DNA from: Candidatus Sumerlaeota bacterium
GTDB taxonomy: Bacteria; Sumerlaeota; Sumerlaeia; MWCT01; JAGHBZ01
Assembly: GCA_021160705.1 (NCBI GenBank)
Contig: JAGHBZ010000067.1
Location: forward strand, 1-7,903
Direction of reading: 5' to 3'
DNA length: 7,903 nt
Shown here: positions 1 to 7,093 of the stretch, one piece after another
Layout: each line of letters opens with the position of its first letter
Position numbering within the stretch: the first letter of the stretch is position 1
Translations under genes and position numbers: made by a program
Notes under the pieces: model-generated
What the model was told of the DNA's origin: nothing
What the model saw: the letters and a program-made list of their open reading frames with translations, nothing else
Database searches by the model: none

Positions 1-53
1 TCAATAACCAACGACGGACAGAATCAGTAATACACAGACTACGATGAATGAGT

Positions 54-59
54 GGAGAG
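54..59 (+). promoter_or_regulatory. Candidate ribosome binding site GGAGAG for the small ORF at 65
   Basis: GGAGAG lies seven bases (counted from GGAG) before ATG 65. It favours ATG 65 over the in-frame ATG 44, which has no purine-rich stretch before it. This is seen directly in the sequence. Whether it is used is unknown. Confidence 0.3.
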
Positions 60-64
60 CAGAA

Positions 65-202
65 ATGGTGAATAGCGCTCTCTCGGTGTTCTCTTTATTT
101 GTACTGGACGGGAAACTCTGCAATCTCAAGATGTATGCATCGCCGATTGCAGCGTTCTCTTTATTTGTACTGGAGGGGAAACAACTCCAATTGGTGGGCT
201 GA
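65..202 (+). CDS. Possible small protein of 45 residues upstream of obg, unrecognised
   Basis: This is a short open frame starting at ATG 65 and ending at TGA 200-202, three bases before the obg start codon. A GGAGAG Shine-Dalgarno-like stretch lies at 54-59, with seven bases between its GGAG core and the ATG, which is a better ribosome site than several large genes here have. The frame is open further upstream (an in-frame ATG at 44, a stop at 5-7), but ATG 44 has no ribosome site. The protein would carry the segment FSLFVL(D/E)GK twice, because the two 29-nt DNA repeats lie 66 nt apart, which is 22 codons, and so are read in the same frame. The only base difference between the repeats swaps Asp for Glu. 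I recognise no family. The tight spacing suggests translational coupling to obg if the frame is real. It may instead be a chance opening across a non-coding repeat. Confidence 0.3.
   Translation: MVNSALSVFSLFVLDGKLCNLKMYASPIAAFSLFVLEGKQLQLVG
88..116. repeat. 29-nt direct repeat, copy 1
   Basis: The copy begins GTTCTCTTTATTTG and ends CTGGACGGGAAAC. It matches copy 2 at 154-182 in 28 of 29 positions, the only difference being C at 109 versus G at 175. The start-to-start distance is 66 nt, leaving a 37-nt interval. Repeat length, interval length, the GTT...AAC ends and the GAAAC terminus all resemble a CRISPR repeat, but with only two copies and no cas gene in the window this is only a resemblance. 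Confidence 0.85.
118..152. repeat. Perfect 8-bp inverted repeat between the two direct repeats
   Basis: CTGCAATC at 118-125 is the exact reverse complement of GATTGCAG at 145-152. Inside the 19-nt loop a second complementary pair occurs, GATG at 130-133 and CATC at 138-141, around TATG. The whole could fold as a two-step hairpin in RNA or act as a palindromic protein site. It fills nearly all of the 37-nt interval between the direct repeats, which would be unusual for a CRISPR spacer. Confidence 0.6.
154..182. repeat. 29-nt direct repeat, copy 2
   Basis: This is the second copy of the repeat at 88-116, with one mismatch. It ends 23 bases before the obg start codon. The sequence that follows (183-219) does not resemble the sequence following copy 1, so the duplication is limited to the 29 nt. 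A short inverted repeat, TGGAG at 171-175 and CTCCA at 185-189, crosses its right end and is specific to this copy. Confidence 0.85.
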
Positions 203-205
203 GTT

Positions 206-1240
206 ATGTTTGTTGATTTTGCAAAAATATATGTAAAGTCCGGAGATGGGGGGAACGGCTGTGTGAGTTTTCGGCGCGAAAAATACGTTCCTCGTGGTGG
301 TCCTGACGGCGGCGACGGCGGCGATGGCGGCGATGTCTTTATCATTGCTGACCCTTGTCTCCAGACTCTTATTGATATTAAGTACAAACCTCGTTTTATA
401 GCCGGGCGCGGTGGACACGGCAAAGGCAAAAATCAGAGCGGGAAAAAAGGCAATGATGTCGTCATTCGTGTGCCCTGTGGTACCGTGGTAAAATCCGTTG
501 ATGGTACTGTCATCGCTGACCTCACTCAACCAGGTCAACGTGTACGCGTGGCTCGCGGCGGTAAAGGCGGCAGAGGTAATCAGCACTTTGCTACCTCTTC
601 CAATCAGGCTCCTCGCTTCGCTGAACCAGGAGAAAAAGGCGAAGAAAAATGGTTACTCCTTGAACTGAAATTGATTGCCGATGTCGGACTTGTAGGGTTC
701 CCTAACGCAGGTAAATCTACCTTTCTCTCCGCTATCACCCCTGCTACACCTAAAATTGCTCCTTATCCTTTTACCACCCTTCATCCAAACCTGGGCGTCT
801 ATGTAGCTGAAGAATCGTATCGTGTGGTCTTTGCGGATATACCCGGACTTATTGAAGACGCCAGTAAAGGTGTCGGGCTGGGCGACCGTTTCCTGCGCCA
901 CATCCAGCGTACCAGACTCCTGATTTTTATCTTATTTGATGACGAAGGGAAATTTGAATGGGATTCTTTATGGCATCAATTCTCCGTTCTTCGGAATGAA
1001 CTTCAGGCTTATAGTAAGGAGCTCATTCATACACCCTTTCTCATTGCTATTAACAAGATTGACCTCGCAAAGGATGACGCTTCTATTCAGACAGCAAAAC
1101 GAAAATTCGCTGAGCAGGGTTACACCGTCTTTGCAATTTCTGCAAAATTGAAAATCGGTTTATCCCCTTTGCTGGACGCTGTAGTAACCAGACTCCGTGA
1201 ACTCGACCTCGCTGAAAAACAAAAAACCTCTTCTAATTAA
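206..1240 (+). CDS. obg: Obg family GTPase (ribosome assembly), short form
   Basis: This is an essential GTPase that binds the large ribosomal subunit, acts in its late assembly and links growth to the stringent response (family knowledge). The 344 residues show the glycine-rich Obg fold at about 1-158 (MFVDFAKIYVKSGDGGNG at the start, GGPDGGDGGDGGD at 31-43), then the G domain: P-loop GFPNAGKST at 164-172, switch I with PFTTL at 188-192, DIPGL at 211-215, NKID at 283-286 and SAK at 312-314. All GTP-binding motifs look intact. The chain ends shortly after the G domain with a basic tail, so the OCT domain of longer Obg proteins is absent, as in many bacteria. ATG 206 is preceded by GGTGGG at 193-198 with a seven-base gap. 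The usual upstream partners rplU and rpmA are not present in the 205 bases before it. The downstream glycosyltransferase gene follows closely and may be co-transcribed. Confidence 0.97.
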   Translation: MFVDFAKIYVKSGDGGNGCVSFRREKYVPRGGPDGGDGGDGGDVFIIADPCLQTLIDIKYKPRFIAGRGGHGKGKNQSGKKGNDVVIRVPCGTVVKSVDGTVIADLTQPGQRVRVARGGKGGRGNQHFATSSNQAPRFAEPGEKGEEKWLLLELKLIADVGLVGFPNAGKSTFLSAITPATPKIAPYPFTTLHPNLGVYVAEESYRVVFADIPGLIEDASKGVGLGDRFLRHIQRTRLLIFILFDDEGKFEWDSLWHQFSVLRNELQAYSKELIHTPFLIAINKIDLAKDDASIQTAKRKFAEQGYTVFAISAKLKIGLSPLLDAVVTRLRELDLAEKQKTSSN

Positions 1241-1274
1241 TGCTCTAAAATTTAGAAACATTGAGAAAATTAGC

Positions 1275-2882
1275 GTGAAACTCAAAAAAATACTCCTTGA
1301 TTCTTTCACTAAAAAAGAGCGGATTCAACAGACTACTATACTTTTTTCTCTTCTGATAACTGCATATCTGGGGTTGAGGCTACGGATATATGGACTTGCC
1401 ACTAAAAGTATCTGGTATGATGAAGCATTCAGTATCTTGTTTGCAAAAAAGTCGCTCCCGCAGATTATCCAGTTATGCAAAAACGATGTCCTGCCTCCTC
1501 TGTATTTCATACTCTTGCATATCTGGCTGAAGATATTTCCCGCTACCACTACTCTAAGTGTTGCCTTTTACCCTCGTCTGTTATCGGCAATTTTAGGCAT
1601 ATCTGCCATTCCTTTGATGTATTTACTCGGCAAAAGGCTTTTCAGTCCCCCCGTTGGAATTCTTGGCGCTATTTTGCTCACCTTTTCCCCGTTTCACATC
1701 TACTACTCTCAGGAGATAAGAATGTATAGCCTTTTTTTCCTCCTGACTTTACTCCTCTATATCAAAGCCATTGATTTTGCCAGTGAGCCAAGCATAAAAA
1801 ATTATCTCTTGCTAATTTTTTTCAATGCTGTGCTTCTTTTTGTACATTATTTTGCCATTTTTTTTCTTTTAGGAATAATGGGACTTATTTTCTGGCGTGC
1901 CACCTCTACCGCTACTAAAGAACTCTCATCCACAAAACCTATCTTCCTGAAATCGCCATTTCTATCGGTGACATTATATGGAGCTGGTGTGTTCTTCCTT
2001 TTTTTACCCTGGTTAACTCCTTTTCTGCACCACCTATTGGTCATGCAATTTGTTATTCCACGTGCTTCTGCATCCACATCTCTGCACAAAATTTTAAATC
2101 TCCTGGTTATTGGTCTTCTGGGTTATACGCCCTCTACGCCTTTGAGTCGCTGGCATACTCTAAATATTGTTCTACTCGGACTGACGGTTTTGTTGATGTT
2201 TCTACTTTTTTCTCTCGGTATTCTGAAAATCCGCAAAGAACAAAAACAATCCTACCTTATATTCCTTTTTCTTTTTGCTCTCCCGGCTGTATTAATTCTT
2301 CTCCATATTGCATTGAGAGGCAGATTTTATGTACGATATTTTTTGCCACTCCTGGCTCTGGTTTTTATCGCCGTAGCTCAAGGACTACTCGCGCTCAGGT
2401 ATCGTCCAGCAATTACTCTCGTGCTGGCTATCCTATGTATATTTTTTCTTAGCTCCACTACTGCATATTTACGCACCGATGTCCGCGACCGTACTCTTGA
2501 TGCATTTCAATGGCTCTCCACTAATGCTCAACCCGGCGAGCTTATCGTTCATTTCTCTCCCAAATCCTTTCTCCCTTTTAAGTGCTATGATATTGATACA
2601 AAATTTCATCAGGTAATTATCAACTCTAAGGAAATGAACATATTTGCACTCAATCTTATCTCCCCTGATGAGATAATTGAGTTGACCCCTGGTAGGACTT
2701 CAATTAATAAGTCAAATCACCTCTGGCTTGTGTTCCATATCTGGTACGCAGGGGATACATATCCTATCTTCACTGAGTTCTTAACCCGTAGGTTCCTTTC
2801 TTCTGGATGGCGGGTTGCTTCTTATCAGCACTTCTCCTTTTCAGTAAAGCACATTTACCTCGTCCTGTTAGAACACGTCTAA
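1275..2882 (+). CDS. Membrane glycosyltransferase, family 39-like (GT-C fold)
   Basis: This is a polytopic membrane protein of the PMT/ArnT-like type, expected to move a sugar from a polyprenyl-phosphate donor to an acceptor on the outer face of the cytoplasmic membrane. The first membrane helix is followed by SIWYDEAFS, whose Asp-Glu pair is the conserved catalytic/metal motif of GT-C enzymes. Next come VLPPLYFILLHIW, SPFHIYYSQEIRMYSLFFLL and, late in the membrane part, RYFLPLLAL, all typical of bacterial GT39 proteins. A soluble C-terminal part of about 130 residues follows the last helix. I chose GTG 1275 (535 residues): it leaves a short basic tail before the first helix and has a weak GAG at 1263-1265. 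The frame stays open back to GTG 1197 (561 residues), which would overlap obg by 44 bases but has no visible ribosome site. The gap to obg is 34 nt, suggesting one transcript. Substrate and acceptor cannot be read from the sequence. Confidence 0.85.
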   Translation: MKLKKILLDSFTKKERIQQTTILFSLLITAYLGLRLRIYGLATKSIWYDEAFSILFAKKSLPQIIQLCKNDVLPPLYFILLHIWLKIFPATTTLSVAFYPRLLSAILGISAIPLMYLLGKRLFSPPVGILGAILLTFSPFHIYYSQEIRMYSLFFLLTLLLYIKAIDFASEPSIKNYLLLIFFNAVLLFVHYFAIFFLLGIMGLIFWRATSTATKELSSTKPIFLKSPFLSVTLYGAGVFFLFLPWLTPFLHHLLVMQFVIPRASASTSLHKILNLLVIGLLGYTPSTPLSRWHTLNIVLLGLTVLLMFLLFSLGILKIRKEQKQSYLIFLFLFALPAVLILLHIALRGRFYVRYFLPLLALVFIAVAQGLLALRYRPAITLVLAILCIFFLSSTTAYLRTDVRDRTLDAFQWLSTNAQPGELIVHFSPKSFLPFKCYDIDTKFHQVIINSKEMNIFALNLISPDEIIELTPGRTSINKSNHLWLVFHIWYAGDTYPIFTEFLTRRFLSSGWRVASYQHFSFSVKHIYLVLLEHV

Positions 2883-2940
2883 TAATTATCTTAAAATTCC
2901 ATCACTAAGTTACACTTTCATACGTTTAGTGGGATTGTAT

Positions 2941-5154
2941 CTATTTCACCTGCGTTAATTTTTTCAAGAGTGCTTGTATTTTCTCCTTTTGTGGATAGTC
3001 AGGATTTATCTCCAGCACCCGCTGAAAATGTGTTAACGCTCTTTTATTATCTTTATAAAGTAAGAGATAGACTTTCCCCAGCTCATAATGAACATCAGCG
3101 TTATCAGGTGCCAGCAATTCCGCTCTGCTCAGGTTCGCCAGTGCCTTTTCTCTATTCCCCTGTCTGGCATACAATCTTCCTAAGAAGAAGTATGCTCTCG
3201 GGTCCTGGGGGAAATATTTAGTCGCAATCTCAAGCTCCTTGATTGACTCTTTCCATCTCTTTTGTTTTCCAAGTACCTCTGCCAGCTTTATCCGACTGAT
3301 ATAAAGTCTCGGTTCAATTTGCAGTGCCTGTCTCAGGAGTTTTTCTGCTTCTTTTAATTTTCCCTGTCTCAACAGAATCTCCGCTGACTTATGATAAGGA
3401 GCGGGTTCTGTTGGACGTAATTTGATGGTCTTTTGATATTCCCTGAGTGCTTCGTGCTCACGTCCCAGTCGCTCAAGCACCTCTGCAAGACCATAATGCG
3501 CTGGATAATAGCGGTCCTCCATCTGGATGACCTGACGAAACACCTTCTCTGCCTCATCAAGTTTTCCCTGCTCAGCGAGAATCTCGCCAATCCCTGACAG
3601 AGGCGCTCCATACCCCGGCGCAATTTGCCACGCACGCTGATAATGCTTCAGCGCCTTTTCCACGTCGCCTCGTTCTTTATAGTGATTGGCTAAATTGAAA
3701 TGCGCTCGTGAGCAACGGGGTGTTGTCTTCACGGTCGCCTTATATAACGTGAAATCATCACGCCAATCGTAGTTTCTTGCAAATGTCCGAAGTGAGTATA
3801 GAAGAACAACTCCACCAATAAAAAGGAAGAATATTTGACGCCTCTTACCCGAAACTTTCCAGAGCACGTGAGCACCAAATAAGCAAAATCCCACCGATGG
3901 TAAATACATCAGGCGTTCTGCCATTGTGACGCCGATTATTTTCACAAAATTGGATACGGGCAGAAAAACAATAAAGAAATACAACACCGCAAAAAGCGGT
4001 ATCCAATCTTTACGCCTGAAATGGTAGTATACATATAGAAACGCTCCAGCAAGTCCCAGCAGTGTTAATATTACGCCGGCAGATATAGGACTACTAATCA
4101 GGGGAACCGCATCATACGAATAGTCTGCTGATAACTTTAATGGAAACAATAATAGCCAGAGATATTGCCCTATTATCTTGAACGCCGTTAAATATAATGT
4201 GAGGTAGTCTTTTTCAATTCGGGCTTTCTCCAGCACGTTATCCAGGTAGGTTATTGTCATTGTAGGCGACACCACTCCACCAAGTGCATTGATTCTCATC
4301 GCAAAGTAAACCACAACCACCACAACAAACCCAATGTAATATACCCAGTATCCCCTGATAAAATTGGATAAGATTTTCTTATCTCCTTTTCCCGACTTCT
4401 CTCCGCACCGCTCTTTATACATCAGCCAGTGAATCAGAACCGCTATAACAGGCAGGGTTATGGCTATTTCTTTTGCCAATAATGCCAGAAGATATGCGCC
4501 ATAACTCAGACTTAGCAAAATCCAGGCGGGTTTATTATCGGAGCTTAATGGCTTAGCCCTTGATTTTGCGATTCTTTTTTTATCGTGTGCTCTAACGCAA
4601 CCTTGCAAAAATAAGAGCAAGCCCGACATAAAAAATAACGCTGAGAGCAATTCCGCTTCCCCTACAATATTGTTTACTGCCTCAGTGTGAATCGGATGTA
4701 CCGCAAAAAGCAGACCGGTCCCCAACGCCAGAGCCGAGATGCTTGCGAACTTACGAACCACCAGAAAGACTAACACTCCCACACCTGCATTGAGCATTAT
4801 GTTGACCAGATGATAAAACCAGGCTCGCAATCCCGCCAGCTGATAATAAATGGCAAATGAGAGAACTGTTAGGGGACGATACTCGTGCGACTGTTGCCGT
4901 GTACTTCCCCACCACCAGCTCGTGGAGAATATCTCGCCAATGTTTCGCAGACTTAATGAGCGAACCAGCTGATTCTTCTCCACCATATCGTGGTCATCAA
5001 AAGTAAATCCATTCTTTAGTGAGTTAGCGTATACAATAATAGAAAGTGCAAATATTAATCCGATGTAATAATAAAATGAGACTCCATTCCTGTGCTGGTT
5101 TTTGTGGTTCTGTTTTTTCTTTCTCATTGTTATCGAACTTTGAATCTTGGGCAT
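2941..5154 (-). CDS. TMTC/PMT-like membrane protein with seven C-terminal TPRs
   Basis: The protein has 737 residues in two halves. Residues about 25-456 form some 11 hydrophobic segments with motifs of the bacterial relatives of TMTC O-mannosyltransferases: FTFDDHDMVEKN at 50-61 (the Asp-Asp pair in the first outer loop), EYRPLTVLSF at 91-100, HLVNIMLN at 115-122, AVHPIHTEAVNNIVGEAELL at 151-170 and AERLMYLPSVGF at 412-423. Residues 482-720 hold seven 34-residue TPRs in unbroken phase (482, 516, 550, 584, 618, 652, 686), most with Ala at position 20 and Pro at 32. The last has a one-residue insertion. The family is thought to O-glycosylate proteins, with the TPRs binding partners or substrates; that role is inferred here. 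The gene is convergent with the glycosyltransferase to its right end on the map (ends 58 nt apart) and divergent from mnmG. The start is uncertain: ATG 5154 has no ribosome site, Met10 is an alternative, and a strong GAGGT serves an out-of-frame ATG at 5170. Confidence 0.88.
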   Translation of the reverse strand: MPKIQSSITMRKKKQNHKNQHRNGVSFYYYIGLIFALSIIVYANSLKNGFTFDDHDMVEKNQLVRSLSLRNIGEIFSTSWWWGSTRQQSHEYRPLTVLSFAIYYQLAGLRAWFYHLVNIMLNAGVGVLVFLVVRKFASISALALGTGLLFAVHPIHTEAVNNIVGEAELLSALFFMSGLLLFLQGCVRAHDKKRIAKSRAKPLSSDNKPAWILLSLSYGAYLLALLAKEIAITLPVIAVLIHWLMYKERCGEKSGKGDKKILSNFIRGYWVYYIGFVVVVVVYFAMRINALGGVVSPTMTITYLDNVLEKARIEKDYLTLYLTAFKIIGQYLWLLLFPLKLSADYSYDAVPLISSPISAGVILTLLGLAGAFLYVYYHFRRKDWIPLFAVLYFFIVFLPVSNFVKIIGVTMAERLMYLPSVGFCLFGAHVLWKVSGKRRQIFFLFIGGVVLLYSLRTFARNYDWRDDFTLYKATVKTTPRCSRAHFNLANHYKERGDVEKALKHYQRAWQIAPGYGAPLSGIGEILAEQGKLDEAEKVFRQVIQMEDRYYPAHYGLAEVLERLGREHEALREYQKTIKLRPTEPAPYHKSAEILLRQGKLKEAEKLLRQALQIEPRLYISRIKLAEVLGKQKRWKESIKELEIATKYFPQDPRAYFFLGRLYARQGNREKALANLSRAELLAPDNADVHYELGKVYLLLYKDNKRALTHFQRVLEINPDYPQKEKIQALLKKLTQVK

Positions 5155-5167
5155 TGTAATATAGATT

Positions 5168-5179
5168 CATCTTTACCTC
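5168..5179 (-). promoter_or_regulatory. Strong GAGGT ribosome site placed before an out-of-frame ATG
   Basis: On the minus strand GAGGT (5179-5175) is followed by AAAG and ATG (5170-5168). This is the clearest Shine-Dalgarno/start combination in the window, but its ATG is 16 nt upstream of ATG 5154 and in a different frame. That frame runs 48 codons into the TPR gene before a stop. It may be a leader peptide, a mis-set start caused by a frameshift, or simply not used. Confidence 0.35.
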
Positions 5180-5201
5180 AACTGCAAATCTGGACTATAA
5201 T
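5172..5201 (+). promoter_or_regulatory. Candidate sigma70-type promoter for mnmG
   Basis: A perfect TATAAT lies at 5196-5201, and TTTACC at 5172-5177 matches the -35 consensus in four of six places with an 18-nt spacer. Transcription would begin near 5208, leaving only about ten bases before the mnmG ATG at 5219. The prediction is from pattern only. Confidence 0.45.
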
Positions 5202-5225
5202 AAGTAGATTGAGCTGATATGATAA
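5197..5225 (-). promoter_or_regulatory. Candidate divergent promoter for the TPR membrane protein gene
   Basis: On the minus strand TATTAT (5202-5197) has TTATCA (5225-5220) 17 nt upstream, four of six matches to TTGACA. It overlaps the TATAAT of the opposite promoter almost completely, so the two directions might compete for RNA polymerase. Its transcript would start near 5190, just before the GAGGT at 5179-5175. Confidence 0.3.
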
Positions 5226-7093
5226 AAGATTACACATACGACGTTATTGTTGTCGGTGGTGGTCATGCGGGGTGCGAAGCAGCCTTTGCCGCCGCAAGAA
5301 TGGGTGCTCGCACTCTCCTTATTACCATTTATCTGGATACTATTGCTATGATGTCGTGCAACCCTGCAATTGGCGGACTCGCTAAAAGTCATCTGGTCAA
5401 AGAGATTGATGCACTTGGGGGTATTATGGCGATTGCTACTGATGCTACAGGTATCCAGTTCAGAATGTTGAATACCGGCAAGGGTCCGGCGGTTCGCGCT
5501 CTTCGCGCTCAGGTAGATAGAAATGCTTATCGCATCTGGATGAAAAAATTCCTGGAGAATGTTGAGGGACTTCATTTGCGTCAAGGGCTTGTGGAGAACG
5601 TCCTGACCGATGATAACGGTGTAGTGGGCGTTGAACTTCAGGACAAAACCCGGTTCTATGCACCCACAGTTATTCTTTGTCCGGGCACGTTTATGGACGG
5701 ATTAATTCATATTGGGTTGCGTTCATATCCTGCGGGTAGGGCAGGGGAGTTTGCCGCCTATGGCATCTCTAAGAGCCTTAAAGAACTCGGGCTTGAACTC
5801 GGTAGACTCAAAACCGGGACACCAGCCCGACTTGACGGAAACAGTATTGATTTTTCTCGGCTTGATATTCAATATGGCGATGAACTGCCCGAACCTTTCT
5901 CCTTTACCACTGAACGGTTTAATCCGCCTCAAGTACCCTGTCATATTACGTATACTAATTCACGGACTCACAAAATTATCCTTGATAATCTTGACAAATC
6001 GCCACTGTATAGCGGAGTCATCACAGGGATTGGTCCTCGTTATTGCCCAAGTATTGAGGATAAAATTATGCGATTCCCTGACAAAGACCAGCACCAGGTA
6101 TTCCTCGAACCTGAAGGACTGGCGACTAACGAAATTTATGCCAACGGTATTTCTACCTCTTTGCCCGAAGAGGTTCAACTTGCGTTTATGCGTACCATTA
6201 AAGGGCTTGAGAATGTCAGAATGACAAGACCTGCTTATGCCATTGAATATACCTATGTCTTTCCAACGCAATTAACCCTCTCGCTCGAGACCAAGACCAT
6301 TCCCGGTCTGTTTCTGGCTGGACAAATTAATGGTACTTCTGGCTATGAAGAAGCTGGAGCGCAGGGGCTTATTGCTGGTATTAATGCCGTTCAGAAACTT
6401 CGCGGCAACCCTCCATTTATCCTCAAACGTTCTGAGGCGTATACCGGAGTCCTTATTGATGACCTCGTGACTAAAGGTACCAGAGAACCTTATCGGATGT
6501 TCACCTCAAGAGCAGAGTATAGGTTGCTATTGCGACAGGACAATGCGGATTTGCGACTCACGGAATATGCATATCAGTTAGGACTTATCAGCGGGGAACG
6601 ATACTCCGCATTTCTTCGCTATAAAGAAAAGGTTGAACGTGAGGTCGAACGGCTAAAAAATACACCCCTCAGGACAACTGAGGTAAATCAAAATTATTTG
6701 AAAAAACATAACTTAGGAACAATTGACAAAAGTATCACTCTAAGTAAGTTTCTTGCTCGCCCCAGAGTCAAATACAACGATTTGATTGCCCTCGGTTTGG
6801 CTGAACCACTCGGCGACCCAAGAGCCGAAGAGCAAGTCTCTATCATAATCAAATATGAAGGTTACATCAAAAAACAGGAAGATGCCGTTGCTCAGTTTAA
6901 AAAACTGGAGGAAAAAAAATTGCCTGCTGACATTGACTATCTCCAGCTCACTGGTCTACGAAAAGAAGCTGCACTGAAACTGAACGAAATAAAGCCTATC
7001 TCTATTGGACAGGCTTCTCGCATCTCAGGCGTCACCCCGGCAGACATCTCTGTTCTCCTCATTCACCTCACCAAACTCACTTTAGAGGTCTGA
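5219..7093 (+). CDS. mnmG: tRNA uridine-5-carboxymethylaminomethyl modification enzyme MnmG (GidA)
   Basis: This is the FAD-dependent partner of MnmE; together they install the carboxymethylaminomethyl group on the wobble uridine (U34) of several tRNAs in the cytoplasm, using methylene-tetrahydrofolate. The 624 residues match the usual length. The N-terminal dinucleotide-binding motif GGGHAGCE is at 13-20, SCNPAIGGLAKSHLVKEID at 46-64 with the conserved Cys47, GPRYCPSIEDK at 272-282 with the second conserved Cys276, EPEG at 297-300, AGQINGTSGYEEAGAQGL at 367-384 and TSRAEYRLLLRQDNADLRL at 429-447. The C-terminal helical domain, used for MnmE and tRNA contact, ends with GQASRISGVTPADISVLL at 597-614. 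All signature parts are intact. The ribosome site is weak (GAG at 5211-5213). mnmE and rsmG, frequent neighbours, are not in the window. The stop codon TGA at 7091-7093 lies within the left arm of an inverted-repeat element, so the extreme C-terminus may have been reset by its insertion. Confidence 0.98.
   Translation: MIKDYTYDVIVVGGGHAGCEAAFAAARMGARTLLITIYLDTIAMMSCNPAIGGLAKSHLVKEIDALGGIMAIATDATGIQFRMLNTGKGPAVRALRAQVDRNAYRIWMKKFLENVEGLHLRQGLVENVLTDDNGVVGVELQDKTRFYAPTVILCPGTFMDGLIHIGLRSYPAGRAGEFAAYGISKSLKELGLELGRLKTGTPARLDGNSIDFSRLDIQYGDELPEPFSFTTERFNPPQVPCHITYTNSRTHKIILDNLDKSPLYSGVITGIGPRYCPSIEDKIMRFPDKDQHQVFLEPEGLATNEIYANGISTSLPEEVQLAFMRTIKGLENVRMTRPAYAIEYTYVFPTQLTLSLETKTIPGLFLAGQINGTSGYEEAGAQGLIAGINAVQKLRGNPPFILKRSEAYTGVLIDDLVTKGTREPYRMFTSRAEYRLLLRQDNADLRLTEYAYQLGLISGERYSAFLRYKEKVEREVERLKNTPLRTTEVNQNYLKKHNLGTIDKSITLSKFLARPRVKYNDLIALGLAEPLGDPRAEEQVSIIIKYEGYIKKQEDAVAQFKKLEEKKLPADIDYLQLTGLRKEAALKLNEIKPISIGQASRISGVTPADISVLLIHLTKLTLEV

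Noticed and set aside
308..334. Three tandem 9-nt units (GGCGGCGAC/T) in obg
   Set aside because: They encode the GGDGGDGGD stretch that is a normal, conserved part of the glycine-rich Obg domain, so this is not an unusual repeat expansion.
1..429. 142-codon open frame on the minus strand containing two FPSSTNKEN segments
   Set aside because: It runs antisense into the well-supported obg gene, and its repeated segment is only the reverse reading of the two 29-nt DNA repeats. It has no recognisable domain and its start lies inside the obg coding region.
1197..1274. N-terminal extension of the glycosyltransferase from GTG 1197
   Set aside because: There is no ribosome site before GTG 1197 and it would overlap obg by 44 bases. 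GTG 1275 gives a more usual short tail before the first membrane helix. It is kept only as an alternative start.
2903..2931. Weak inverted repeat CACTAA/TTAGTG in the convergent gap between the glycosyltransferase and the TPR gene
   Set aside because: The stem is only six mostly A/T pairs with a 17-nt loop and no T-run beside it on the plus strand, so it is not convincing as an intrinsic terminator.
5195..5584. 129-codon minus-strand open frame over the mnmG start
   Set aside because: It is antisense to the conserved FAD-binding region of MnmG, has no recognisable domain, and would cross the promoter region between the divergent genes.
5712..6224. 170-codon plus-strand open frame inside mnmG
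   Set aside because: It lies wholly within mnmG in another frame, where all MnmG signature motifs are intact. Its translation shows no domain or plausible composition.
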